Assembly: GCF_035917675.1 (NCBI RefSeq)
Contig: NZ_CP109104.1
Location: forward strand, 7,378,001-7,442,000
DNA: 64,000 nucleotides
From: Streptomyces sp. NBC_01775
Lineage (GTDB): Bacteria > Actinomycetota > Actinomycetes > Streptomycetales > Streptomycetaceae
Reading direction: 5' to 3'
Shown here: positions 42,181-50,725 of the stretch, piece by piece
Numbering within the stretch: the stretch's first letter is position 1
Layout: every line of letters begins with the position of its first letter
Notes under the pieces: model-generated
The model's database searches: none
The model's input: only the letters and a program-made list of their open reading frames with translations
Told to the model about the DNA's origin: nothing
Program-made: the position numbers and the translations under genes

Positions 42181-42211
42181 CGGCCCGTCCCGGGTTACCC
42201 GGGACGGGCCG
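42181..42211 (-). terminator. perfect hairpin between ectB and ectC
   Basis: CGGCCCGTCCCGGG and CCCGGGACGGGCCG pair over 14 bp with only a TTA loop. It lies 13 bp after the ectB stop, inside the operon. No T run follows. It may attenuate transcription or protect the ectAB mRNA. Confidence 0.65.
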
Positions 42212-42224
42212 TGTCAGGCGTGCG

Positions 42225-43493
42225 CTAGACGGTTTCGCGCACAGCGCGCGCGAGGATGCGCAGACCCTCGTCCAGCTCCTCGGGGGTGATGGTCAGCGAG
42301 GGCAGCAGTTTGACGACCTCGCTCTGCGGACCCGAGGTCTCGATGAGCATGCCCAGGTCGAAGGCGCGGCGCGCCACGGCGTTGGCGAGGCTCTTGTTGT
42401 GGAACTCCAGGCCCCACACCAGGCCGCGGCCCCGGAAATCGGCGATTTCGGCGGTGTGCTCCTCGGCGATGGCCTTGAGCGCGGCCTCGACCTGCTCGCC
42501 GCGCGCCAGGGTCTGCTTCTCCATCTGGCCGTCGGCCCAGTAGGTCTGGAGGGCGACGGTGGCCGTCACGAAGGCCGGGTTGTTGCCGCGGAAGGTGCCG
42601 TTGTGCTCGCCCGGCTCCCAGACGTCCAGCTCCGGCTTGAACAGCGTGAGCGCCAGGGGCAGGCCGTAGCCGCCGATGGACTTCGACAGCGTGATGATGT
42701 CCGGCTCGATGCCCGCCTCCTCGAAGGAGAAGAAAGCACCCGTTCGGCCGCAGCCCATCTGGATGTCGTCGACGATGAGCAGCATGTCGTGCCGCTTGCA
42801 CAGGTCGGAGAGCGCGCGGAGCCACTCGGCGCGGGCGACGTTGATGCCGCCCTCGCCCTGCACGGTCTCCACGATCACGGCGGCCGGCTTGTTGAGCCCG
42901 GAGCCCTGGTCCTCCAGCAGCCGCTCGAACCAGATGAAGTCCTCGGTGGCGCCGTTGAGGTAGTCGTCGAACGGCATCGGAGTGCCGTGCACCAGCGGGA
43001 TACCGGCCCCGGCGCGCTTGAAGGCGTTGCCGGTGACCGCGAGCGAGCCCAGCGACATGCCGTGGAAGGCGTTGGTGAACGAGACGATCGACTCGCGGCC
43101 CTTGACCTTGCGGGCCAGCTTGAGCGCGGCCTCCACGGCGTTGGTGCCGGTCGGGCCCGGGAACATCACCTTGTGGTTCATTCCGCGCGGCTTGAGGACC
43201 GTCTCGGAGAACGTCTCCAGGAAGGCCCGTTTGGCGCTGGTGCTCATGTCCAGGCCGTGCACGACCCCGTCCCGCTCCAGGTAGTCCAGGAGGGCTCGTT
43301 TGAGAACGGGGTTGTTGTGGCCGTAGTTGAGCGTGCCCGCTCCGGCGAAGAAGTCGAGGTAGGTGTGCCCGTCCTCGTCGTACATGTGGGCGCCCTGGGC
43401 CCGGTCGAAGATGGTGGGCCAGGCGCGGCAGTAACTGCGCACCTCCGACTCGACGGTCTCGAAGACGCTGAGGTCCGGCTGGGTGATGGTCAC
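42225..43493 (-). CDS. ectB: L-2,4-diaminobutyrate transaminase EctB
   Basis: 422 residues from GTG 43493, six bases after AGGAG. Class III PLP aminotransferase making diaminobutyrate from aspartate semialdehyde. [38 protein letters not shown] and the PLP lysine in [17 protein letters not shown] identify EctB. Second gene of the operon. Confidence 0.97.
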   Translation of the reverse strand: MTITQPDLSVFETVESEVRSYCRAWPTIFDRAQGAHMYDEDGHTYLDFFAGAGTLNYGHNNPVLKRALLDYLERDGVVHGLDMSTSAKRAFLETFSETVLKPRGMNHKVMFPGPTGTNAVEAALKLARKVKGRESIVSFTNAFHGMSLGSLAVTGNAFKRAGAGIPLVHGTPMPFDDYLNGATEDFIWFERLLEDQGSGLNKPAAVIVETVQGEGGINVARAEWLRALSDLCKRHDMLLIVDDIQMGCGRTGAFFSFEEAGIEPDIITLSKSIGGYGLPLALTLFKPELDVWEPGEHNGTFRGNNPAFVTATVALQTYWADGQMEKQTLARGEQVEAALKAIAEEHTAEIADFRGRGLVWGLEFHNKSLANAVARRAFDLGMLIETSGPQSEVVKLLPSLTITPEELDEGLRILARAVRETV

Positions 43494-43587
43494 AGCTTGC
43501 TCCTGGGAGTGAGTTGCGTGAGAAAGAAAGTCTTCGGGGGGTGGGCCGGCAACGGTGCCGTACCCGCGTGCGGATGGGCCGTGTACG

Positions 43588-44157
43588 TCAGCGCCGCGCC
43601 GCGGCGCCGGGAAACACGACCGGGCCTATCCGGTACAGCACCTCCGGCTCGTGCCCGTCCTCGGGGAACAGGCCGGCGTCGAAGAGCACCTCTTTGGCGA
43701 CCGCTGCCGAGTGGCGCCGGCCGTAGGAGGCGAACAGCCGGTTGGAGGGGGTGTTGTCCGGGGTGACCGTGGTCTCGACGCTGTCGATACCGGACTCCTC
43801 GGCGACGCGGAGCGTCAGCCCGTCGAGCATCGCGGCTGCGAGCCCCCGGCCCTGGGCCGTCTCGTCGACGGCGACCTGCCAGACGACGAGGGTGGCGGGC
43901 TGCTGGGGGCGGACGTAGCCGGTGATGAAGCCGACCGGCTCGCCGCCGCCGTCGCGGGCGACGACCGAGGTGGCCGCGAAGTCGCGGCACCACAGCAGGT
44001 AGCTGTACGAGGAGTTGAGGTCGAGGGTCCTGGAGTCACGGGCGATGCGCCAAATCGCGACTCCGTCCTCCACACGAGGCGTGTCGAGCTTCAGTCCCTC
44101 CGGCATTTCCAAGAAATCGCTATGGGCACGTGCATGGTCTGCTTGTGCGGCGGTCAT
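43588..44157 (-). CDS. ectA: L-2,4-diaminobutyrate acetyltransferase EctA
   Basis: 189 residues from ATG 44157. GNAT-fold enzyme making N-gamma-acetyl-diaminobutyrate. DLNSSYSYLLWCRDFAATSVVA and QVAVDETAQGRGLAAAMLDGLTLRV (acetyl-CoA loop) are diagnostic of EctA. First gene of the operon; no clear Shine-Dalgarno precedes it. Confidence 0.96.
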   Translation of the reverse strand: MTAAQADHARAHSDFLEMPEGLKLDTPRVEDGVAIWRIARDSRTLDLNSSYSYLLWCRDFAATSVVARDGGGEPVGFITGYVRPQQPATLVVWQVAVDETAQGRGLAAAMLDGLTLRVAEESGIDSVETTVTPDNTPSNRLFASYGRRHSAAVAKEVLFDAGLFPEDGHEPEVLYRIGPVVFPGAAARR

Positions 44158-44553
44158 GCGGATTCAATTTACCCAGCAGAATCCGAAACTGCACGGGGGT
44201 GAGGGGTTACGTGAGGGGGGTGCATTGTGTTATCGCGCAGGGGCGCGCAGGCGCGCAGCGCTCCCGTTTCTGGCCCTCAATTAAGCGGATTTGTCCGGGT
44301 ATAGCAGACCAGCTGTGGAGTCCGTCACAGTGACGTAACGACGACGAGTTGCGTCCGAATTGCGGGATCGAGGTCCCGTGAAAACTTAGTGTTTGAGGTG
44401 ACGGAAAGCGGGCAGAAGAATACGGGAACCTGCGCCTGGAAATGCGCCTGAATTGCATCCTAATCCAGTGCGCAAGGGCGCGTCCCCCTTTTCGGGGTTT
44501 CGGATGTTCACCAGGCTTCGGATGTCCCCCGGCCCGCTCGTACAGTTCCGTCC
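44158..44553. other. 396-bp region between ectA and an amidohydrolase gene
   Basis: This region is AT-richer than its surroundings and must carry the ectABCD promoter (minus strand) and that of the gene at 44554. GATAACAC around 44230 on the minus strand is a possible -10. Near the right end TACAGT, about 12 bases before the ATG at 44554, suggests a leaderless start there, and TTCGGATGT is repeated at 44499 and 44516. No gene was found. Confidence 0.55.
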
Positions 44554-45660
44554 ATGAGCGAGCGTGACGCGAGTCTGCACATCAAGGGGCGGGTGCTGGC
44601 GGGGCCCGAGGACGTACGGGGCGAGCTGTGGGTCGTGGACGGCCGGATCACCTACGAGCGGCCCGCGCCACCGCGCGGCTCCGATCCCGGGCCCCGGACG
44701 CTGGAGGGCTGGGCGCTGCCCGGCCTGGTCGACGCCCACTGCCACGTGGGGCTCGACACCCATGGCCCCGTCGACGACATCACCAGTGAGAAGCAGGCCC
44801 TCACCGACCGTGAGGCGGGCGCGCTGCTGCTGCGTGACGCGGGCTCGCCCTCCGACACCCGCTGGATCGACGAGCGCGCCGACCTGCCCCGCATCATCCG
44901 CGCCGGGCGCCACATCGCCCGCACTCGCCGTTACATCCGCAACTACGCCCACGAGATCGAGCCGGGCGACCTGGCCGCCTACGTACGCAGGGAAGCCCGC
45001 CGGGGTGACGGCTGGGTCAAGCTCGTCGGGGACTGGATCGACCGGGAAGAGGGCGACCTGACCTCCTGCTGGCCGCGCTGGGCCATCGAGGAGGCGATAG
45101 CAGCCGCACACGAGGAAGGCGCACGTGTCACCGCGCACTGCTTCGCGGAGGACTCCTTGCGCGATCTGGTCGAGGCGGGTATCGACTGCGTCGAGCACGC
45201 GACGGGCCTGACCGAGGACACCATCCCGCTCTTCGCCGAGCGCGGCGTCGCCATCGTGCCCACGCTCGTCAACATCGCGACCTTCCCCCACCTCGCCGAC
45301 GGCGGCGAGGCGAGGTTCCCCCGCTGGTCGGCACACATGCGCGAGCTGCACGCACGGCGCTACGAGACCGTGCGCGCCGCCTGGGAAGCCGGCATCCCCG
45401 TCTTCACCGGCACGGACGCCGGCGGCTCGGTGCCGCACGGGCTCGTGGGTCAGGAGGTCGCCGAACTGGTCAAGGCCGGAATCCCGCCCCTGGACGCGCT
45501 CTCCGCCACGGCCTGGCGGGCCCGCGACTGGCTCGGCCGCCCCGGCCTCACCGAGGGCGCCCCCGCGGATCTCGTCGTCTGCGAGGCCGATCCCCGCGCG
45601 GACGTGGGGGCTCTGGTGGCGCCGCGGCACGTGGTGCTGCGTGGACGAGTGGTGTCGTGA
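44554..45660 (+). CDS. metal-dependent amidohydrolase (imidazolonepropionase/prolidase-like)
   Basis: 368 residues from ATG 44554. The amidohydrolase barrel ligands are in place: LVDAHCHVGLD (H-x-H), WVKLVGDW (lysine), VTAHCFAED, CVEHATGL and FTGTDAGGSVPHG (aspartate). The C-terminal GAPADLVVCEADPRADVG closes the small beta domain. The substrate is unknown; probable leaderless transcript. Confidence 0.9.
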   Translation: MSERDASLHIKGRVLAGPEDVRGELWVVDGRITYERPAPPRGSDPGPRTLEGWALPGLVDAHCHVGLDTHGPVDDITSEKQALTDREAGALLLRDAGSPSDTRWIDERADLPRIIRAGRHIARTRRYIRNYAHEIEPGDLAAYVRREARRGDGWVKLVGDWIDREEGDLTSCWPRWAIEEAIAAAHEEGARVTAHCFAEDSLRDLVEAGIDCVEHATGLTEDTIPLFAERGVAIVPTLVNIATFPHLADGGEARFPRWSAHMRELHARRYETVRAAWEAGIPVFTGTDAGGSVPHGLVGQEVAELVKAGIPPLDALSATAWRARDWLGRPGLTEGAPADLVVCEADPRADVGALVAPRHVVLRGRVVS

Positions 45661-45734
45661 ACCGCTGGGAACCCCGCGAGTGTGGCCGTCCGGCAGACGT
45701 GGGGGAGACGGTGTGAAAGTTTTTTCCCGGGACC

Positions 45735-45760
45735 TGTCGAGAGCGCGCCGCCGGCTCCGA
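45735..45760 (+). promoter_or_regulatory. ECF42-type promoter (TGTCGA ... CGA)
   Basis: TGTCGA at 45735-45740 and CGA at 45758-45760 are 17 bases apart, matching the reported ECF42 target motif (-35 TGTCGA, -10 CGA/TC). It lies 55 bp before the DGPF gene, so the sigma factor at 46287 probably drives its own operon. Confidence 0.7.
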
Positions 45761-45814
45761 CGTACCCGTGAAGGCGCCCACCGGGGGCGCCAGGAAGACC
45801 CGGGAGAGTGGACC

Positions 45815-46222
45815 ATGAAGTACATGCTGATGATCATGGGCGACCAGGCCACCTACGACTCCATGAGCGGCAAGGGGGGCTCCTCGGTCTGGACCGAGGC
45901 GGACATGCGGGCGATGTTCGCGCACATGGGGGCCCTCAACGACGAGCTGGCCGAATCCGGCGAGCTGGTCGACGCGAATGGTCTGAGCGCCCCCTCCGAG
46001 GCCAAGCTGGTCACCGCCAAGGACGGCAAGCCCCTCGTCTCCGACGGCCCCTACGGCGAGTCCAAGGAGGTGCTGGCCGGATACTGGATCTTGGATGTCG
46101 CCAGCGAGGAACGTGCCATCGAGATCGCCGCCAAGGCGTACTCCTGCCCCGTTCCCGAGGGCGTGGTCGACCCGCCCATCGTCGTCCAGCCCGTCCAGGA
46201 GGGCGGCGGATCCGAGATGTGA
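45815..46222 (+). CDS. YCII/DGPF-family protein, partner of ECF42
   Basis: 135 residues from ATG 45815. KYMLMIMGDQATYDSM and the SDGPYGESKEVLAGYWILDV motif (DGPF type) mark the small YCII-related proteins that always accompany ECF42 sigma factors. Function is unknown. The upstream TGTCGA promoter and the sigma gene 64 bp downstream support one operon. Confidence 0.92.
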   Translation: MKYMLMIMGDQATYDSMSGKGGSSVWTEADMRAMFAHMGALNDELAESGELVDANGLSAPSEAKLVTAKDGKPLVSDGPYGESKEVLAGYWILDVASEERAIEIAAKAYSCPVPEGVVDPPIVVQPVQEGGGSEM

Positions 46223-46286
46223 GACCCGCTGCCCGGGAAGCGGGCCGGATGCGAAGACCCGACCCGACCCGAGGAGCGGACAGGGC

Positions 46287-47615
46287 ATGCCCGCGACCGC
46301 CGCGACCGAGGACCTGCTGCGCCGTCTGGCGCCGCAGGTCCTCGGCGCGCTCGTACGCCGCTACGGCCACTTCGACGCGGCTGAGGACGCCGTCCAGGAG
46401 GCCCTGCTGGCCGCCGCACGACAGTGGGACGCCGACGGAGACCCTGCTGGTGGGGCTGGTGGGGCTGGTGAGGCTGGTGAGGTCAGTGAGGCCGGTGGGG
46501 CCGGGGGAGCCGGCGGTTCCGGTGGGCGGCCCCAGAATCCGCTCGGCTGGCTCATCCGGGTGGCCTCGCGCCGGCTGACGGACATCCTGCGCGCCGAGGA
46601 GGCCCGCAGACGCCGCGAGGAGCGAGTGGCCGCCAGCGCGCCCCGCGACGAGCTCCTCGCGCCCCCGCCCGGTGAGAGCCGTGCACCCTCCAAGGACGAC
46701 ACCCTCACGCTGCTGTTCCTGTGCTGCCATCCGGTGCTCGGCCACGAGGCGCGCACCGCGCTCACCCTGCGTGCGGTCGGCGGCCTGACCACCGCCGAGA
46801 TCGCCCGCGCCTACCTGGTGCCCGAGGCGACCATGGCCCAGCGCGTCAGCCGCGCGAAGCGGCGCATCAAGGAGGCGGGCGCGCGCTTCGTCCCGCCCGG
46901 GGAGAGGGAGCGCGCCGAGCGGCTGGGCGACGTCCTGCACGTGCTGTACCTCATCTTCAACGAGGGCTACACCGCCACGGCGGGCAGCAGCCTCCAGCGG
47001 CACGAACTCGCGGGGGAGGCCATCCGGCTCACCCGCGCCCTGCGCGCGCTCCTGCCCGCGAACGGCGAGGTGACCGGGCTGCTCGCACTGATGCTGCTGA
47101 CCGACGCGCGCCGCGCGGCCCGCTCCAGGCCCGACGGGTCCCTGGTGCCGCTGGACGAGCAGGACAGGACGCTGTGGGACCGGGGGGCCGTCACCGAGGG
47201 GCTCGCGCTGGTCACCGAGGCGCTGTCCCACAAGCCCGTCGGCTCCTACCAGCTCCAGGCCGCCATCGCCGCCGTGCACGACGAGGCGGCCTCGGCCCAG
47301 GACACCGACTGGCCGCAGATCCTCGCCCTCTACGGGCTGTTGGAGCGCGTCGCACCCGGCCCCGTCGTGACCCTCAACCACGCCGTTGCCGCCGCCATGG
47401 TGCACGGTCCCCGGGTCGGCCTCAGCATGCTCGCGGCGCTGGAGGACGAGCCGGCCATGGAACGCCACCACAGGCTCGGCGCCGTACGTGCCCATCTGCT
47501 GGAGCGCGCGGGCGACCGGGAAGCGGCGCGTGCGGCGTACTCCGCCGCGGCGGAGCTGACCCTCAGCCTGCCCGAACGGCGCTATCTGCTGGCCCGCGCG
47601 GCACGGCTGGGCTGA
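46287..47615 (+). CDS. ECF42-type sigma factor with C-terminal extension
   Basis: 442 residues from ATG 46287 with AGGAG upstream. Sigma region 2 (ALVRRYGHFDAAEDAVQEALLAAARQW), region 4 (LTTAEIARAYLVPEATMAQRVSRAKRRIKEAG) and a roughly 200-residue helical C-terminal domain (LYLIFNEGYTAT onward) identify ECF42. A Gly/Ala/Glu insert between regions 2.1 and 2.4 (about residues 53-80) is encoded by a GGTGGGGCT-type 9-bp repeat; it is not normal for the family. Confidence 0.92.
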   Translation: MPATAATEDLLRRLAPQVLGALVRRYGHFDAAEDAVQEALLAAARQWDADGDPAGGAGGAGEAGEVSEAGGAGGAGGSGGRPQNPLGWLIRVASRRLTDILRAEEARRRREERVAASAPRDELLAPPPGESRAPSKDDTLTLLFLCCHPVLGHEARTALTLRAVGGLTTAEIARAYLVPEATMAQRVSRAKRRIKEAGARFVPPGERERAERLGDVLHVLYLIFNEGYTATAGSSLQRHELAGEAIRLTRALRALLPANGEVTGLLALMLLTDARRAARSRPDGSLVPLDEQDRTLWDRGAVTEGLALVTEALSHKPVGSYQLQAAIAAVHDEAASAQDTDWPQILALYGLLERVAPGPVVTLNHAVAAAMVHGPRVGLSMLAALEDEPAMERHHRLGAVRAHLLERAGDREAARAAYSAAAELTLSLPERRYLLARAARLG

Positions 47616-47647
47616 CAGCGGGGCGCCGGGTGCCGCAGCCTGGACGT

Positions 47648-49156
47648 ATGAGCCCCAGCGAAACCACGGACCCGGACAGCCACTCGGCGCGCGGCGCACT
47701 CGCCCAGGTGGTGCGCGACTTCAGGGAGTTCGCGTCGGCGGAGCCGTTGGCTCCGGCCCTTGAGACTGCTCCGGAGAGAGGGACTCCCGGGGCGGACCAG
47801 GCCGACGGGCCGCTCGGCTGGCCCGGCTACGACGAGGCCAGGGCGCGGGCCGCGCTGCGCACCGGCGAGAGCGAGTCCGTCGTGTGCGGCACCGGCATTG
47901 CGGGCGGCGCTGCCCCGGAGGGCCGCGCTGCCCCGGGGGGCGGCACAGGTGCGGCGGGCGGTGTGCAAGCGGTGCTGATCTCTTTCGAGTTCGGCTTCCT
48001 CGGGGGCTCGCTCGGAGAGCGCACCGGCGACCGGATCGAGGCCGCCCACCTGAAAGCGCGCGAACTGGGCCTGCCCGTCGTCACCCTCGTCGCCACGGGC
48101 GGCAGCCGTATGCAGGAGGGGATGCGGGCGCTCAGCCAGCTCCAGCGCGTGGCACGGCAGACCGCGCTGACGCGGCGTGCGGGCCTTCCCCAGCTCGCCG
48201 TCGTCCGCGATCCGTCCACCGGCGGCGGCTGGGCCACCCTCGCGGCGGGCGCCGACGTGGTGCTCGGACTCCCCGGTGCCCAGGCCGCGTTCGCGGGCTC
48301 CCGGGTGCGGCCCCCGGACGCCGATCCCGCCGCCTACACCGTCGAGGGCCAGTACGCGGCGGGGCACCTCGACCAGATCGTGCCGCCCGCGCGCCTGGGC
48401 GGCGCGGTCGCCGAGTGGCTGGCCCTGCTCACGGGCGGCACCCGTTCTCCGGAACCCGCCCCGGTCCCGTACGCGCTGACCGGAAACGGTGGTGACGGCG
48501 CGCTCCCGGGGAGCGGCCCGGAGGCGGTCGCACGGGCCCGTTCCTCCGGCAGGCCGCGCGCCGCCGCGTATCTGGACGCCTACTTCGACACCCGCCGGGA
48601 GATCAGCGGCGACCGCTGCGGGGGAGCGGACCCGGGCACGCTGTGCGGCTTCGGGCTGCGGGAGGGCCGCGCGGTCGCCTACGTCGCACAGTGCGGGACC
48701 GCGACCCTGCCGTCCGGATACCGCGCCGCTTCCCGGCTCATCCGGATGGCGGACCGGCTCGGCCTCCCCGTCCTCACCCTCATCGACACCCCCGGCGCCG
48801 CCAACGGGGCCGAGGACGAGCGGGCCGGGGCGGGGCCCGCCATCGCGGAGGTGTTCGCCGCCGTCGCTGAGGCGAGCGTTCCGGTCACCTCGCTGCTCAT
48901 CGGCGAGGGCGGCTCCGGCGGCGCCCTCGCGCTGGCCGCGCCCGGCAGGCTGTGGGTCACTCCCGACAGCTACTTCTCCGTGATCGCCCCCGAGCCGGCC
49001 GCCGCCATCCTCAAGCGCGGCCCCGAACGCGTACCGGAGACCGCCGAGGCCCTGCGGCTGCGCCCCCAGGACGCGGTCGCCCTCGGCGTGGCACGCGGGG
49101 TGGCGGAGATCGAGGAGGAGGCGGGGATCAACGACCCCGCGGCGGGCGGGGAATAG
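47648..49156 (+). CDS. fused acyl-CoA carboxyltransferase (AccD-AccA type)
   Basis: 502 residues from ATG 47648. The N-terminal half resembles the beta carboxyltransferase (FEFGFLGGSLGERTGDRIEAAH, TGGSRMQEGMRALSQL) and the C-terminal half the alpha subunit (PVLTLIDTPGAANG, LIGEGGSGGALALAAPGRLWV). No biotin carboxylase gene is adjacent, so the partner must be elsewhere. The acyl-CoA substrate is unknown. A Gly/Ala-rich loop around residue 90 is irregular. Confidence 0.85.
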   Translation: MSPSETTDPDSHSARGALAQVVRDFREFASAEPLAPALETAPERGTPGADQADGPLGWPGYDEARARAALRTGESESVVCGTGIAGGAAPEGRAAPGGGTGAAGGVQAVLISFEFGFLGGSLGERTGDRIEAAHLKARELGLPVVTLVATGGSRMQEGMRALSQLQRVARQTALTRRAGLPQLAVVRDPSTGGGWATLAAGADVVLGLPGAQAAFAGSRVRPPDADPAAYTVEGQYAAGHLDQIVPPARLGGAVAEWLALLTGGTRSPEPAPVPYALTGNGGDGALPGSGPEAVARARSSGRPRAAAYLDAYFDTRREISGDRCGGADPGTLCGFGLREGRAVAYVAQCGTATLPSGYRAASRLIRMADRLGLPVLTLIDTPGAANGAEDERAGAGPAIAEVFAAVAEASVPVTSLLIGEGGSGGALALAAPGRLWVTPDSYFSVIAPEPAAAILKRGPERVPETAEALRLRPQDAVALGVARGVAEIEEEAGINDPAAGGE

Positions 49157-49184
49157 CGCCCGTGTACGGACGGTTGGTCCGGTC

Positions 49185-49910
49185 ATGCGTGTAGAGATCT
49201 GGTCCGACATCGCCTGCCCCTGGTGCTACATCGGAAAGGCCCGCTTCGAGAAGGGCCTGGCGGCCTTCGCGCACCGCGACGAGGTCGAGGTGGTGCACCG
49301 CTCCTTCGAACTGGACCCGAACGCGGGGGAGCCCACCGGGCTGCCCGTCATCCAGCTCCTGGCAGACAAGTACGGGCTCTCGCCCGACGAGGCCGAGGCG
49401 GCGGAAGCGCGCGTGGCGCAGACCGCGCGCGGTGAGGGCCTCGGGTACGCGTCCGGGCGCCTGATGAACGGCTCCACCTTCGGCCTGCACCGGCTGCTGC
49501 ACCACGCCAAGAAGCGCGGCCCCGAGGCGCACACGGCGCTGCTGGAGGCCTTCTACCGGGCCAACTTCGCCGACCTGCTGCCGCTGGGCGACACGGAGAC
49601 CGTCGTCGCCGTCGCCGCCTCGGCAGGGCTGGAGGAGGCGGAGGTCCGCGGGGTGCTCGCCGACGAGGAGGCGTACGCGGACGACGTACGCGCCGACGAG
49701 CGTGAGGCCTCGGCGCTCGGCGCGACGGGCGTGCCCTTCTTCGTGCTGGACCGCCGCTTCGGTGTCTCCGGGGGCCAGCCCGCCGAGGTCTTCACCCAGG
49801 CGCTGGAGCAGGCCCACGCGGCGGGTGGCGGCCTCGTCCAGGTCCAGGCATCCGAGAGCGCACCGGTGTGCGAGGACGGCGCCTGCGCGGTCCCGGCCCA
49901 CCAGCACTGA
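49185..49910 (+). CDS. FrnE/DsbA-family oxidoreductase
   Basis: 241 residues from ATG 49185. Cytoplasmic DsbA-like fold with the active site C11-P-W-C14 (DIACPWCYIGKARFEKGL), a helical insertion domain and the cis-proline segment GATGVPFFVLDRRFGVSG. FrnE-like proteins act on disulfides; some are linked to polyketide synthesis. A C-terminal CEDGAC pair may be a further redox site. The gene end is the first unit of a 22-bp repeat. Confidence 0.92.
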   Translation: MRVEIWSDIACPWCYIGKARFEKGLAAFAHRDEVEVVHRSFELDPNAGEPTGLPVIQLLADKYGLSPDEAEAAEARVAQTARGEGLGYASGRLMNGSTFGLHRLLHHAKKRGPEAHTALLEAFYRANFADLLPLGDTETVVAVAASAGLEEAEVRGVLADEEAYADDVRADEREASALGATGVPFFVLDRRFGVSGGQPAEVFTQALEQAHAAGGGLVQVQASESAPVCEDGACAVPAHQH

Positions 49911-49977
49911 GGGTCCCGGCCGCCGGTACTGACGGTCCCGGCCGCCGGCACTGAGGATCCCGGCCGCCGGCACTTGA
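49889..49977 (+). repeat. 22-bp tandem repeat copying the gene end, 4 copies
   Basis: GGTCCCGGCCCACCAGCACTGA (49889-49910, ending in the real TGA) is followed by diverged copies at 49912, 49934 and 49956, each ending in ACTGA or ACTTGA. Spacing is 22-23 bp. Confidence 0.92.
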
Positions 49978-50077
49978 GGGGAGCACCGGGGGGCTTCTGT
50001 CCCTGGGCGGGGTGCGCTTGCGAAACTGGGGGGCGAGCGCCCTTGCCGGACCAGGCCACTACCTGAGAGGACGTGCC

Positions 50078-50476
50078 ATGACCGAACGCAAGCCCCCAGG
50101 CATCAGCTTCGAGACCTGGGCCGACCGCCAGATCCGGGAGGCCGAGGAGCGCGGCGAGTTCGCGAATCTGCCCGGCGCCGGCAAGCCGCTGCCCAGCATC
50201 GACAAGCCCTACACCGAGCAGTGGTGGGTCGAGCGCAAGATGCGCGACGAGAACCTCTCCTACGTGCCGCCCTCCCTCGCGCTCCGCAAGGAGGCGCAGG
50301 AGGCCCGCGAGAAGGCCGCCGAGGCGACCTCGGAGGCCCAGGTGCGCGCGATCCTCACCGAGATCAACGCGAAGATCGCCGAGGCCGTCCGGCGGCCCCC
50401 GGACGGCCCCCCGCACCGGCTCGTGCCGTTCGACGTGGAGAGCGCGGTCCGGGAGTGGCGCTCGGCCCGCCCCTGA
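50078..50476 (+). CDS. DUF1992 (DnaJC28-like) protein
   Basis: 132 residues from ATG 50078 with GAGAGG upstream. SFETWADRQIREAEERGEFANLPGAGKPLP is the hallmark of the DUF1992 domain. The rest is helical, with a coiled segment (LRKEAQEAREKAAEATSEAQ). Function is unknown; the domain is related to the human DNAJC28 protein. Confidence 0.93.
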   Translation: MTERKPPGISFETWADRQIREAEERGEFANLPGAGKPLPSIDKPYTEQWWVERKMRDENLSYVPPSLALRKEAQEAREKAAEATSEAQVRAILTEINAKIAEAVRRPPDGPPHRLVPFDVESAVREWRSARP

Positions 50477-50511
50477 GTGCTCCGTGGGGAGTGCGGTTCG
50501 GCGTCTGCGGG

Positions 50512-50640
50512 TGTGCCGTCTGCGGGTGTTCCCCCAAGCTCTTCGAGCAGGGAGGTACCCCCAGGCTGGTCGGTCCCCCGGGTTCTCGGCTGTGCTCGAA
50601 CAGGGGGGACCCCCATCGCGGCGGAGCCGCGTATATGACA
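50512..50640. repeat. two degenerate copies of a Streptomyces-type intergenic repeat
   Basis: Two segments with the form GCTCTTCGAGCAGGGAGGTACCCCC (described by cores: CTTCGAGCAGG at about 50540 and GCTCGAACAGGGGGGACCCC at about 50594) resemble each other and common streptomycete intergenic repeats. No gene is present in 50477-50715. Confidence 0.55.
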
Positions 50641-50687
50641 CCGCACCGCGCCCCTTTGGCGCCCAGATGCGGGGCCCGCGCCTCGCG

Positions 50688-50725
50688 CCCCGCGCTTCAC
50701 ACCTCGCCCCGCGCTTCACACCTCG
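50688..50725 (-). repeat. exact 19-bp tandem repeat over the hydrolase stop
   Basis: CCCCGCGCTTCACACCTCG occurs at 50688-50706 and 50707-50725. The second copy contains the real stop (TCA at 50716-50718); the first supplies a spare. Confidence 0.93.
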
